Translations under genes and position numbers: made by a program
Notes under the pieces: model-generated
What the model was told of the DNA's origin: nothing
What the model saw: only the letters and a program-made list of their open reading frames with translations
Databases searched by the model: none
Assembly (NCBI GenBank): GCA_022710485.1
Contig: JAKLGU010000002.1
Span: 66,682 to 130,681, forward strand
Length of the DNA: 64,000 nt
Source: Gemmatimonadota bacterium
GTDB lineage: Bacteria; Gemmatimonadota; Gemmatimonadetes; Gemmatimonadales; GWC2-71-9
Reading direction: 5' to 3'
Shown: positions 46,744-55,657 of the stretch, in pieces
Layout of the letters: each line of letters begins with the position of its first letter
Position numbering within the stretch: the stretch's first letter is position 1

Positions 46744-49209
46744 ATGCGCCTCACCCTGCTGTGCCTCGCAATCCTGCTGCTGACGCTGACCGTCCCGCTG
46801 GCGGCCCAGAACGCGGTGGCGCCCAAGTCGGACGCCGCCACGCTTGCCACGGACACCACGCCGCCAACGGCGGTTCCGCTGTCGGAAATCCCGGCGCGCG
46901 CCGAGGCCTCCCAGGCCCGCCTCGACGAGATCCGGCAGCTCCTCCCCCGGGAGCGCGCCATCGGCCAGATCCGGGACGCGTATGCCGCCACGCAGGACAC
47001 GATCCAGGCGCTCATGGAGCTCCAGTCGCGCCCCGGCCAGGAACGGCCCACCAAGCGGTCGCTCACGGACATGCACAACGAATGGGCCCGCCGGATAAGC
47101 CAGATGCGGGAGTGGCAGAAGACGGTCGGCGACCGCACCAACGTCCTGAGCGGCGTGCAGGGAGAGCTGACGCGGCGGGAGCAGGGATGGCGCCTGACGA
47201 AGGCGGAGGCGACGAAGGCCGACGCCGCGCCCGACGTCGTGGAGCTCGTGGACGGTGTCATCCGTGGCACCGTCGCGCTGGAGGACAGCGTCGCCCTGCA
47301 GCTGGGCGAGGTCATCCGGCTCCAGGCGCAGATTACACGCACGCTGGCAACGCTCCAGCAGATGGATGAGCGGATCAACGAGCAGTTGGCGTCCGCACGG
47401 CGCAATCTCCTGCGGCTCGATTCCCCTCCCCTGTGGAAGGGGCTGCGCACCGCCGACGCCGGCCAGGGGCTGGCAGCCACCCTCGCCGCCGGCGTGACGC
47501 GCACCCAGAGGGAACTGGGGTATTTCTTCGAAGCCTACCGGCTGCGGATCTACCTGCACCTCGCCTCGACGCTCGCCATCCTGTTGGCCGTGTTCTGGTT
47601 CCGCGGCAAGCTGGAGCCGCATACGACCGAGCAACCGGCCTACTCGGCCCGGCGCGTGCTCGACCACCCCGCCGCCGGCTCGCTCCTGGCCATCGCGCTG
47701 GCGGGGCTCGTCTTCTACCCGCGGGCACCGCTCTCGGTCTACGACCTCGCGCTTCTTGCCACGGTGCCGGCAGTCCTCCGCCTGTTGCCGAGCTTCCTGC
47801 CGCCCTACCTGATCCGCCCCGCCATCGCCGCCTCGCTGCTCTTCGCCATCCAGCGGACGGGGACGCTGCTCCTGGCCGGCTCCGGCCACCAGCGGCCCGG
47901 CAGCCTGGCGCTGGCCATCGCCGGCGCCGCGGGGCTCCTCTGGCTGCTCCGGAAGGGCGGCGAGTTCGAGGCGATGGGAGCACACTCGTACGCCCGCGCA
48001 TTACGAGGGGCGGCACGGCTCTCCGCGGCGGCGCTCCTCGTCGCCGCGACGTCGAACGTCGTCGGCAACGTCTCGCTCGGCATGTTCCTCACCAGCGGAG
48101 TACTGTCGAGCAGCTACCTCCTCCTGGTGGTCGTGACCGCGGTCCGCGTGGCCGACGGTGTCCTGATCGTCTCGACCCGTTCGCAGGCCGCGGGCGTGTC
48201 CCGGTACGTGGCCCAACGGAAGGACACGCTGGTCCGGAGCGGCCTCCGGCTGATCAATCTCTCGGCCGCGGTCGGCTGGATCATCCTCACCCTCTGGATC
48301 TTCGATCTGCTGGACCCCACGTTTGCGTTCGTGAGCGGCATCCTCGCCGCCTCGCTCTCGGTCGGCGAATTGCACCTGTCGCTCGGCGCCGTCCTGCTCT
48401 TCCTCTTCACCGTCTGGGTGAGCGTGCTGGTGAGCCGAGGCCTCTCGGGACTCCTCGAAGTGGACGTGCTCTCCCGGCTCGACATGCCGCGCGGACTCCC
48501 CAGCGTCATCGGGCGCCTCACCCGCTACACGCTGATCTCCCTCGGCTTCTTTTCCGCCCTGGCCGCCATCGGGGTCGACATCGGCCAGCTCACCCTCATC
48601 GGCGGCGCGCTCGGTGTCGGCATCGGGTTCGGCCTGCAGAACATCGTCAGCAATTTCGTCTCGGGGCTCATCCTCGCGTTCGAGCGCCCGATCCGCGAGG
48701 GCGACCAGATTCAGCTGCAGGCGCTGACCGGCGAGGTGCGCCGGATCGGCTTCCGCGCCACCGTCGTCCGCACCTTCGACGGCGCCGAGGTGATCGTGCC
48801 CAACGCCACGCTGATCTCCCAGGACGTCATCAATTGGACGCTGTCCGACCAGCAGCGCCGCATCACCGTCTCGGTCGGCGTCGCCTACGGTAGCGACCCG
48901 GCGCGGGTCAAGGCGCTGCTCCTCGACGTGCCGGGGAAATTCCCCGCCGTCCTCCGGACCCCCGAACCGTTCGCACTCTTCACCGGATTCGGCGACAGCG
49001 CGCTCAACTTCGAGCTTCGGTTCTGGACGACCGACGCGGACCGCGTCGCCATTCTCAAGAGCGACGTGACGACCGCCGTGAACGACGCGCTGGTCAGCGC
49101 CGGCATCGAAATCCCCTTCCCGCAGCGCGACCTGCATATCCGCAGTGTCGATGGCGCAGCAGCCACCCAGCTGCGCGGGCCGGCGGGCACGGACAAGGAG
49201 GCCACCTAG
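46744..49209 (+). CDS. MscS/MscK-like mechanosensitive channel
   Basis: An 821-aa protein from ATG 46744 with a signal peptide (MRLTLLCLAILLLTLTVPLAAQ). A periplasmic helical domain of about 240 residues follows (many Arg/Gln/Glu; likely coiled coil), then about 10 transmembrane helices. The MscS pore and beta domain contain GGALGVGIGFGLQNIVSNFVSGLILAFERPIREGD, the Gly/Ala-rich TM3 signature, and VIVPNATLISQDVINWT. The C-terminal cytoplasmic cage ends ALVSAGIEIPFPQRDLHI. It is expected to gate under membrane tension and protect against hypo-osmotic shock. It starts 68 bp after dnaE2 but has its own leader. Confidence 0.9.
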   Translation: MRLTLLCLAILLLTLTVPLAAQNAVAPKSDAATLATDTTPPTAVPLSEIPARAEASQARLDEIRQLLPRERAIGQIRDAYAATQDTIQALMELQSRPGQERPTKRSLTDMHNEWARRISQMREWQKTVGDRTNVLSGVQGELTRREQGWRLTKAEATKADAAPDVVELVDGVIRGTVALEDSVALQLGEVIRLQAQITRTLATLQQMDERINEQLASARRNLLRLDSPPLWKGLRTADAGQGLAATLAAGVTRTQRELGYFFEAYRLRIYLHLASTLAILLAVFWFRGKLEPHTTEQPAYSARRVLDHPAAGSLLAIALAGLVFYPRAPLSVYDLALLATVPAVLRLLPSFLPPYLIRPAIAASLLFAIQRTGTLLLAGSGHQRPGSLALAIAGAAGLLWLLRKGGEFEAMGAHSYARALRGAARLSAAALLVAATSNVVGNVSLGMFLTSGVLSSSYLLLVVVTAVRVADGVLIVSTRSQAAGVSRYVAQRKDTLVRSGLRLINLSAAVGWIILTLWIFDLLDPTFAFVSGILAASLSVGELHLSLGAVLLFLFTVWVSVLVSRGLSGLLEVDVLSRLDMPRGLPSVIGRLTRYTLISLGFFSALAAIGVDIGQLTLIGGALGVGIGFGLQNIVSNFVSGLILAFERPIREGDQIQLQALTGEVRRIGFRATVVRTFDGAEVIVPNATLISQDVINWTLSDQQRRITVSVGVAYGSDPARVKALLLDVPGKFPAVLRTPEPFALFTGFGDSALNFELRFWTTDADRVAILKSDVTTAVNDALVSAGIEIPFPQRDLHIRSVDGAAATQLRGPAGTDKEAT

Positions 49210-50379
49210 ATGCGTCGCCTATTTCGTTCCTTCGCGGCCGCTCCCGCCTTCCTCGGCCTCGTGATGACCTGCGGCGGGGACTCAGCCGGGACCACGCTCC
49301 CTCCCGGTGCCGTGTCGGTGCGCCTGGAGGAGGTGGCCAGCGGCCTCGCGTATCCGGTGTACCTCACCGCGGCGCCCGGCGACACCAGCCGACTGTTCGT
49401 CGTCGAGAAGGGCGGCACCGTCCGAGTGCTGAAGCACGGTGTCCTGCTGCCAACTCCGTTCATCGACCTGAGCGGCCGGGTCACGAAGGGCAGCGAACAG
49501 GGCCTCCTCGGCATGGCGTTCCATCCGTCCGACAACCGCGTCGTCCTGAGCTTCACCGTCGCCGGGCCAGAGCGTGGCGGACGATCCCGCGTCGCCACCT
49601 TCACCCCAGGCGCCGATCCAGACGTGCTCGACCCGGCCAGCGAGCAGCTGGTGATCGAGGTGGACCAGCCCTATTCCAACCACAACGGGGGCCACGTCGC
49701 GTTCGGACCCGATGGCTACCTCTACTTCGGACTGGGCGACGGCGGCAGCGGGGGCGATCCCCAAGGCCACGGCCAGGACCGCAGCGACCTCCTCGGCTCG
49801 CTCCTCCGTCTCGACCTCGACCACGGCCTTCCCTACACCGTACCGGCGTCGAATCCGTTCGTCGGCCAGGCCGGCGTCCGCGGCGAGCTCTGGAATTGGG
49901 GCCTCCGCAACCCGTGGCGGTTCAGCTTCGACCGGGCCAACGGAAACCTGTACATCGCCGACGTCGGCCAGAACGAATGGGAAGAGGTGGACGTCCAGCC
50001 GGCTGCGAGCCAGGGAGGCGAGAATTATGGCTGGGCCGTCATGGAGGGCGAGCACTGCTACGGCAGCGCCACCTGCGACAAGACCGGCCTCGTGATGCCG
50101 GTCATCGAGTACGGGCACGGCGACGGCTGCTCGATCACCGGCGGGTACGTCTATCGCGGGCAGGCGATTCCGGAACTTGCCGGGACCTACTTCTACGGCG
50201 ACTACTGCGACGGCTGGATCCGGAGCTTCGTCTACCAGGGCGGCACCGCGACGAACACCTCCTCCTGGCCCTCCCTCGACACCGGCCAGCAGATCACCAG
50301 CTTCGGGGAGGATGCGCGCGGGGAGATCTACGTCGTCCTGGCCGGTGGGACCATTTACCGGATCGCCCCGGGCAGGTAG
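49210..50379 (+). CDS. PQQ-type aldose sugar dehydrogenase-like (GSDH) protein
   Basis: A 389-aa exported protein; the N-terminal signal has a possible lipobox at VMTCGG. The soluble-quinoprotein glucose dehydrogenase propeller is recognisable by VASGLAYPVYLTAAPGD, QGLLGMAFHP, HNGGHVAFGPDGYLYFGLGDGG, LWNWGLRNPWRFSFD and DVGQNEWEEVDV. It oxidises aldose sugars in the periplasm if PQQ is bound; HHIP-like non-enzymatic relatives exist. It starts at the base directly after the MscS-like stop codon, so the two are translationally linked. Confidence 0.85.
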   Translation: MRRLFRSFAAAPAFLGLVMTCGGDSAGTTLPPGAVSVRLEEVASGLAYPVYLTAAPGDTSRLFVVEKGGTVRVLKHGVLLPTPFIDLSGRVTKGSEQGLLGMAFHPSDNRVVLSFTVAGPERGGRSRVATFTPGADPDVLDPASEQLVIEVDQPYSNHNGGHVAFGPDGYLYFGLGDGGSGGDPQGHGQDRSDLLGSLLRLDLDHGLPYTVPASNPFVGQAGVRGELWNWGLRNPWRFSFDRANGNLYIADVGQNEWEEVDVQPAASQGGENYGWAVMEGEHCYGSATCDKTGLVMPVIEYGHGDGCSITGGYVYRGQAIPELAGTYFYGDYCDGWIRSFVYQGGTATNTSSWPSLDTGQQITSFGEDARGEIYVVLAGGTIYRIAPGR

Positions 50380-50380
50380 G

Positions 50381-51340
50381 ATGGCGGACGGCGACGCGCC
50401 ACTATCGGATGAGGAGCTCGGTCGCCTCCGCACCACGCTCCCCGTCGGCGTTCACTTCGGCACGTCGTCGTGGAACTACCCGGGGTGGCAGGGGCTCGTC
50501 TACCACAAGAAGTACCCGAAGACCGGCGCCAGCGGGAAGATGCTCGCCGAATACGCGCAGTGGCCCCTCTTCTCCACCGTCGGGATTGATTCCAGCTTCT
50601 ACAATCCGTTGTCCGAGAAGACCCTCGCCGAGTACGCAGCGGCGCTGCCGCCCGGCTTCCGGTGCGTCAGCAAGGTGTGGGACCGCATCACGGTCCACAC
50701 CCACAGCAAGCTGCGCGACAAGACGCACGCCGGGCAGCCCAACCCCGACTTCCTCAACCCCGAGTTGTTTGTCGAGGCCGTCCTCGACCCCTGCCTCCGG
50801 CACTTCCGCGAGCATCTGGGCCCGTTCGTCTTCGAATTCCAGGCCATCACGCACAAGTCGAAGGTGCCGCCGCAGGCCTTTGCCGACCAGCTCGACCGGT
50901 TCTTCTCGGCCCTTCCGCGCACGGCGCCGTATGCGGTGGAAGTCCGGAACGAGGAGTACCTGACTCCCGCCTACTTCGCGGTCCTGCGCGAGCACGACGT
51001 GGCGCACTGCTTCAACTCCTGGACCCGCATGCCCTCCATCGGGGAGCAGCTCGACCTCCCGGGGGCCGTCACCGCGTCGTTCATCGTCGCGCGGGCGCTC
51101 CTCCGGCCCGGCCGGTACTACGCGGATGCGGTGGACGCGTTCGCGCCGTACGACCGGATCCAGGACCGGAACCCCGAACTGCGAGCGGACCTCGTCCGGC
51201 TCATCGAATCGGCGGAGAAGGCCCGGATCCCGGCGTATGTGCTGGTCAACAATCGCGCCGAGGGAAGCGCCCCGCTCACGATCGCGGCGGTGGCCAGGAT
51301 CCTGGCGTCCGGGGGGGAAACGAGACCGGCCCGCTCCTGA
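50381..51340 (+). CDS. DUF72 family protein
   Basis: A 319-aa TIM-barrel-like protein from ATG 50381. HFGTSSWNYPGWQGLVY and FSTVGIDSSFYNPLSEKTLAEYAAALP are the DUF72 signatures; YAVEVRNEEYLTPAYFAVL and AYVLVNNRAEGSAP follow. The biochemical function is not established (older relatives are called YecE). It starts one base after the sugar dehydrogenase stop codon. A hairpin at its 3' end separates it from the convergent TfoX gene. Confidence 0.87.
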   Translation: MADGDAPLSDEELGRLRTTLPVGVHFGTSSWNYPGWQGLVYHKKYPKTGASGKMLAEYAQWPLFSTVGIDSSFYNPLSEKTLAEYAAALPPGFRCVSKVWDRITVHTHSKLRDKTHAGQPNPDFLNPELFVEAVLDPCLRHFREHLGPFVFEFQAITHKSKVPPQAFADQLDRFFSALPRTAPYAVEVRNEEYLTPAYFAVLREHDVAHCFNSWTRMPSIGEQLDLPGAVTASFIVARALLRPGRYYADAVDAFAPYDRIQDRNPELRADLVRLIESAEKARIPAYVLVNNRAEGSAPLTIAAVARILASGGETRPARS

Positions 51341-51352
51341 GAGCGGGCCGGT
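51325..51352. terminator. Hairpin between convergent genes
   Basis: Perfect 12-bp arms (ACCGGCCCGCTC and complement) with a CTGA loop overlap the end of the DUF72 gene and abut the end of the TfoX-domain gene. It has no T-tract but is well placed as a bidirectional terminator. Confidence 0.7.
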
Positions 51353-51355
51353 GGG

Positions 51356-51733
51356 TCAGGCTTCGGTCTTGGCCACGCGGCGCCGGCGGCGGCGGCGCGG
51401 GCCGTCCCGGTCGGGACGCTTGGCGGCGTTGTACGCCGACTGCACCAGCTGCACCGCGCGAGCCGCGTCCTCTCCCGACCCGGGAACCTCGACCCACCTG
51501 CCGAAGCCGGCGTTCTCGTTGACGAGGAACGGGCGTGCGGCCTTGGCCTCGAGGAGTTCCTCGCGCTGGCTCTCGGGCAGCTTCAGCACCACGAGGTCCT
51601 CGCGCAGGAAAGCGAACATCCGACGCCCGTGAAAGAACGCCTCCGCCCCGAACATCTTTCGGGTGGTGACGTTCGGCAGGTCGCTCAGCGCGGCCTGGAC
51701 GAGGCGGTAGGAGTCGGACATCGGTCGGGCCAT
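51356..51733 (-). CDS. TfoX N-terminal-domain protein with Arg-rich tail
   Basis: A 125-aa protein. TRKMFGAEAFFHGRRMFAFLREDLVVLKLPES is the TfoX N-domain signature. The C-terminus is highly basic (RPDRDGPRRRRRRRVAK), again suggesting nucleic-acid binding. It is a paralogue of the protein at 39194-39610. ATG 51733 or the ATG four codons downstream could be used. The 200 bp upstream of it to the RCC1 gene show no feature. Confidence 0.75.
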   Translation of the reverse strand: MARPMSDSYRLVQAALSDLPNVTTRKMFGAEAFFHGRRMFAFLREDLVVLKLPESQREELLEAKAARPFLVNENAGFGRWVEVPGSGEDAARAVQLVQSAYNAAKRPDRDGPRRRRRRRVAKTEA

Positions 51734-51930
51734 CGCGCAGTCACCCTCTCAAGCTGAGTGAACGGGGGCCGCTAAAGTGCAGCCTGGACGGCCGTTCCGC
51801 TAGTCCCCCGGGGTTCGGAGACCCACGGTCACGCGCCGCGCCCGTTCTTCCCCCGGGTGCAAGGTCGGGGCCAGCTTCCGCGCTCTGCAGCTTCCTGCAG
51901 TCCCGTCGGCGCCCCGTTGGCGGGCGGGGG

Positions 51931-53361
51931 CTATGGAATGGGCGTGGAGGGAATCGCCCGAAGCCCGCTCCTCGGATAGGTGTCGCGCTCACAGTAGAGC
52001 GCGCCGCTCTCGGCGATGATGCAGTAGCCGTATCCACCGGCCGCGACGTCGATGGCGCGCACCGGGAGGGGCACCTCACCCAGCGTCTGGAGTCCGCAGC
52101 AGTTGTAGTAGCCCCATACCGCGAGGCGGCCGTCGCGAGTCCTGCCGTAGAACGTGCCTTGATCGGCAGCGATTTGCGCGAACGAGCCATCGACTCGGGG
52201 CGAAATCGGCTCCGGCGTATTCTCTGGCGACCAGCCGTAACCAAGCCCGGCATTGTAGCCCCAACAACGCGCGACGCCGCCGAGCGCGATACCGCAATTG
52301 GTCCACCAATTGAGCGCAACTTCCGAAAACTTGTATCCAGGGATCGGCTGGATGGGCGAGTAGTAGTTGTTCCTTGGAGCCGGCGAGAGTTCACCGCCGG
52401 ACGCATAGCCCCAGCACCAGGCCTCCCCCGTCGAGTCCAGGGCGCAGGCCCGATCGTAGGTGAGCCCGATGGTCACGAAGTCACTCCCCCCAACGACCAC
52501 CATCGGGTTAGGGTAGAACGTTCCTTGGACAGGCGGGTCGCCAATTCCGAGCCGACCGGCGTCACTGTAGCCCCAGCATCGAGCGCCGCCCACCGACAAG
52601 ATGGCACAGCTGAAGTAGTACCCCAGGTCAATCGTCGTGGCCCCTTGCGCGCCGGGCACCCGGACCGGCGTGGATTGTTTGGTAGCGGCAAGTGACCCTG
52701 CCTGCCCAGCCTGATTTGAGCCCCAGCACCAGATGTCGCCCGCCAGATCGCGTGCGCAAGTGTGGTCGGAGGGCGAGGCCACGATTTCCAGCGCGGCGTC
52801 GAGGCCCTCGACCGCCGTCGGAGCGGACCGGTACACGAAGTCGCCGACACCGAGCTGTCCGTAATAATTTGCTCCCCAGCAGACGGGACGCTGGTCCGTC
52901 AATATGGCGCATGCATGGTCGTACCCAACGGTCACATCCACGGCATGGAGTGCCGTCGCGGTCGCGGTGAAGGAGACATTCGACTCGGTCCCCGCGGCCG
53001 CCCGTGCCACCTGGGCGCCCTCGTTTAACCCGAGCGTCCAGACGGCGTAATTCCGGCCGCGGTCGTCCGCCGTGCCAGTCATCCGGTCGTCGGCGTCCGC
53101 CAGCTGTACCGCGAGGCGCCCATCCTGCGGGAGCGACCAGGTGACCCTGGCGCCCGGGACCAGGTTGCCCTCGGCGTCACGCACCTCGACGACCAGCGTG
53201 TCGGCCAGCGCCCAGCCCGGAGTCCCGGCCAGCGTGGTGGTGCTGACAGGCGTGACCACATAGGGCGTGTCGCTGCCAACCGGGTCGCTGCAACCCAGAA
53301 GCAGGGCGGCGGCCGCGAGGGCCGCCAGGTTTCGGGTGCGGGGGATGATCGCGTGTGGCAT
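51931..53361 (-). CDS. RCC1-repeat lipoprotein with Ig-like domain
   Basis: A 476-aa protein from ATG 53361. The lipoprotein signal ends AALLLGCSD (Cys24). An Ig-like/Big domain (residues about 35-135; DTLVVEVRDAEGNLVPGARVTWSLP) precedes about six RCC1-type propeller repeats (CWGANYYGQLGVGD, CWGSNQAGQAGS, CWGYSDAGRLGIGD, CWGYASGGELSPA, CWGYNAGLGYG). It is probably a surface-exposed structural or binding protein. GC content is somewhat lower than in the flanking genes. Confidence 0.82.
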   Translation of the reverse strand: MPHAIIPRTRNLAALAAAALLLGCSDPVGSDTPYVVTPVSTTTLAGTPGWALADTLVVEVRDAEGNLVPGARVTWSLPQDGRLAVQLADADDRMTGTADDRGRNYAVWTLGLNEGAQVARAAAGTESNVSFTATATALHAVDVTVGYDHACAILTDQRPVCWGANYYGQLGVGDFVYRSAPTAVEGLDAALEIVASPSDHTCARDLAGDIWCWGSNQAGQAGSLAATKQSTPVRVPGAQGATTIDLGYYFSCAILSVGGARCWGYSDAGRLGIGDPPVQGTFYPNPMVVVGGSDFVTIGLTYDRACALDSTGEAWCWGYASGGELSPAPRNNYYSPIQPIPGYKFSEVALNWWTNCGIALGGVARCWGYNAGLGYGWSPENTPEPISPRVDGSFAQIAADQGTFYGRTRDGRLAVWGYYNCCGLQTLGEVPLPVRAIDVAAGGYGYCIIAESGALYCERDTYPRSGLRAIPSTPIP

Positions 53362-53369
53362 CGGGCACC

Positions 53370-54590
53370 TCAATCGTGGAGCGTCAGTGTCTCCCGCAGC
53401 TCGGCCAGCACCCCGGCGCTCTCGCAGATCCGCACCACGGTCTCGCCGATCTTGTTGTTCGGGGTCGAGGCGCCGGCGGTCAAACCTATCCGCCGGGCGC
53501 TCGAGAGCCAGTGCTCCAGGGTCACTTCTTCCTTGGTGCGGATCGGCTGGTGCCGCACGCTGCCCGCCGCCACGTCGATGCAGTCGGCGTCTTCGATGTG
53601 GATGGTCCACACCCCCTTGGCCTGGCAGATGGCGGCCAGGTTGCAGGTGTTGCTCGAGTTGTACCCGCCCACCACCACCATCAGGTCGAGCGGCTCCTCG
53701 AGGAGCGCGAGCACGGCGTCCTGCCGCTCCTGGGTCGCCGAGCAGATGGTGTCGAAGCTCCGGAAGTGCTCGTCGCGGTGCGCCTCGCCGTAGCGCCGCG
53801 CCATGCTCGTGCCGAACTCCGCCGCGATGGCGAGCGACTCGCCGGCCAGCATCGTCGTCTGGTTGGCAATCCCCACGCGCGTGAGGTCGGCGTCGAAGTC
53901 GAAGCCCGGCGACGTCTTTCCCGTAAACCTCGCGGCGAGCGCAGCCGCGTCGCCCCGTCCCTCGATGAAGTCGCAGACGAGCCGCGCTTCGTCCATGTCG
54001 TAGACCACGAGGTACCGTCCGCCCGGATACTTCGTGACCTGGCTCGCGGTGGCCTTGGTCTCCTCGTGGTAGTGCTTACCGTGGATGATGGCGGTGTAGC
54101 CGTCGCGGGCGTAGGCATCGACCCGCTTCCAGACGTTCAGCACCGAGCCGCAGGTGGTGTCCACCAGCACGCACCCCACCGCCTTCAGCCGCTCGAAGTC
54201 CCGGATGGTGACGCCGAACGCCGGCATGATGACCACGTCGTCCGTGGTCAGCCCGGAAAAATCGAACTCGCCGTCGGCGCCATGTTCGAGGAAGCGCACG
54301 CCCATCTGCTGCAGGCGGCGGTTGACGTGGGGATTGTGGATGATCTCGCCCACCAGCGCGATCGGCCGGCCGGGGAACTTGGCTCGGGTCTCGTACGCGT
54401 ACTCGACGGCGCGGTCCACGCCGTAGCAGAACCCGAATTCCTTGGCCAGCCGGAAGGTGAGCGGTCCCGCCGTAATGGTGTGGTCACCCTTCAGGAAAGC
54501 GTCCACCACGCCGCTGGCATAATCGGCGGTGAGACTCCCCTCGATGTCCTTCTTGAGGCCGAAGCCCTTGCGGAAGTAGGTCTCGCTCAT
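53370..54590 (-). CDS. ispH: 4-hydroxy-3-methylbut-2-enyl diphosphate reductase
   Basis: A 406-aa protein of the long (plant/cyanobacterial-like) IspH class. The three cluster cysteines are in place: GFCYGVDRAVE (Cys55), VDTTCGSVLNVWKR (Cys147) and DTICSATQERQ (Cys283). HNPHVNRRL and IIHGKHYHEET supply substrate-binding His residues. It performs the last step of the MEP isoprenoid pathway in the cytoplasm and is normally single-copy and essential. It lies between the RCC1 lipoprotein and another lipoprotein gene on the same strand. Confidence 0.92.
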   Translation of the reverse strand: MSETYFRKGFGLKKDIEGSLTADYASGVVDAFLKGDHTITAGPLTFRLAKEFGFCYGVDRAVEYAYETRAKFPGRPIALVGEIIHNPHVNRRLQQMGVRFLEHGADGEFDFSGLTTDDVVIMPAFGVTIRDFERLKAVGCVLVDTTCGSVLNVWKRVDAYARDGYTAIIHGKHYHEETKATASQVTKYPGGRYLVVYDMDEARLVCDFIEGRGDAAALAARFTGKTSPGFDFDADLTRVGIANQTTMLAGESLAIAAEFGTSMARRYGEAHRDEHFRSFDTICSATQERQDAVLALLEEPLDLMVVVGGYNSSNTCNLAAICQAKGVWTIHIEDADCIDVAAGSVRHQPIRTKEEVTLEHWLSSARRIGLTAGASTPNNKIGETVVRICESAGVLAELRETLTLHD

Positions 54591-54593
54591 GGG

Positions 54594-55151
54594 CTACTCT
54601 ACCCCGGGGGCTGGGAGTGTTCCCGCCGAGTCCAGGGGCACAGCCACCGGGAGCGGGGGGACATCACAAAGTGCGTCGTTCCCGGCCCGGACGCCGCGGA
54701 AGCTGAATTCGAGCGCGGTGACCGAGTCGGGGCCGAGTCCCGAAACGAGCCACGCCTGGCCCTGGCCAGACAGTCCCCGCAGCCTCCCGCCGCGGAGCGT
54801 CACCGTGCCGGAATCCCCCCACCAGCCCTGCACCAGCACCTTGCCCATCCAGCGGAGCGCCACCGCGGCGCTCGGCCGCACCTGAACCTGCCCGCCTGGC
54901 TCGAGGACGGGATACGACCCCGCGAACGCGACGCTGTCCGTCGGATAGATCGCGAGCCCCAGTCCCGTGTCGCCCTTGGTCGCCCGAAGGTCGAGCCGCC
55001 CGGGGCCGACACACCACCGGCCGGTGACGGGCATGGTGGCCGAGGCGGTATCGGTCGGCGTCGTCCAGCGGGCGGTGAGCGTGCCGCTCCCGTCGAGCGG
55101 GTTACAGGCCGCCGACAGGAGCAACAGTGCCAGGAGCGCCGATCGCCTCAC
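54594..55151 (-). CDS. Small lipoprotein, unknown function
   Basis: A 185-aa protein from GTG 55151, which overlaps the thioesterase stop by 4 bp. The lipoprotein signal is RRSALLALLLLSAACNPL. The mature part is beta-rich (LTARWTTPTDTASATMPVTGRWCVG and ALRWMGKVLVQGWWGDSGTVTL). The family is not recognised. It is followed by ispH with a 3-bp gap. Confidence 0.65.
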   Translation of the reverse strand: MRRSALLALLLLSAACNPLDGSGTLTARWTTPTDTASATMPVTGRWCVGPGRLDLRATKGDTGLGLAIYPTDSVAFAGSYPVLEPGGQVQVRPSAAVALRWMGKVLVQGWWGDSGTVTLRGGRLRGLSGQGQAWLVSGLGPDSVTALEFSFRGVRAGNDALCDVPPLPVAVPLDSAGTLPAPGVE

Positions 55152-55612
55152 GCGACGTCCTGCGCGATGCCAAGCTGACGCCGCGCCTCGTCGCGCGTCA
55201 TGGTGAAGGGCGCCAGCTGGGTGATGAAGCCCTGCGGAATGGGGCAGGGCTTGAGCGCCTTCCGGTCCACGCACACCAGCACCATGTGCCCGTCGGCGCA
55301 GTGGGTGCCGTCGGGGCGGCGGACCACCTCGAACTCGATCGTCATCGAGGTACGGCCGACCCGGCCGATGTACGCTGCCACCGCGAGATGGTCGTCCAGG
55401 CGCGGAGGGGAGTGGAACTCGGTGTGGACCTGCACCCGCGGGAGGAAGACATCGTACTGGTCGAAGACGGTGCCGAACGGCAGGCCGGCGGCGCGGAAGA
55501 GCTCCGTTTCAGCCAGTTCGAAGAACCGGACGTAGGAGCCGTAGAAGATGATGCCGGCAAAGTCCACGTCGGACCAGCGGACGTACTCTTCGATGACGAA
55601 GGGGGCAGGCAT
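55148..55612 (-). CDS. Acyl-CoA thioesterase (4-hydroxybenzoyl-CoA thioesterase family)
   Basis: A 154-aa hot-dog-fold protein. VRWSDVDFAGIIFYGSYVRFFELAETEL is the YbgC/4HBT active-site region with the catalytic Asp. Substrate may be short or aromatic acyl-CoA; nothing links it directly to the distant benzoyl-CoA operon. It is coupled to the lipoprotein gene by a GTGA overlap. Confidence 0.85.
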   Translation of the reverse strand: MPAPFVIEEYVRWSDVDFAGIIFYGSYVRFFELAETELFRAAGLPFGTVFDQYDVFLPRVQVHTEFHSPPRLDDHLAVAAYIGRVGRTSMTIEFEVVRRPDGTHCADGHMVLVCVDRKALKPCPIPQGFITQLAPFTMTRDEARRQLGIAQDVA

Positions 55613-55624
55613 GGTGAAAAGATA

Positions 55625-55648
55625 GCGGGGAGGCGGCGAAGCGGGGAC
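55625..55648 (+). repeat. Octamer array, 3 units, intergenic
   Basis: Three imperfect GCGGGGAG/GCGGCGAA/GCGGGGAC units lie in the 45-bp gap between the barrel protein and thioesterase genes, on the 5' side of the latter. Confidence 0.7.
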
Positions 55649-55657
55649 GTCCGCGCG

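Noticed and set aside
43254-47504. A very long antisense open frame (over 1400 codons) covering tag's end, dnaE2 and the start of the MscS-like gene
   Set aside because: It is the codon-periodic shadow of high-GC genes on the + strand. The + strand frames have clear domain motifs (PHP, PDIDLDF, MscS pore), while the antisense product is low-complexity with no motif.
55148-55612. Assigning the thioesterase to benzoyl-CoA metabolism
   Set aside because: It belongs to the 4-hydroxybenzoyl-CoA thioesterase superfamily, but it is over 30 kb from the operon and co-transcribed with a lipoprotein gene; superfamily names do not show substrate.
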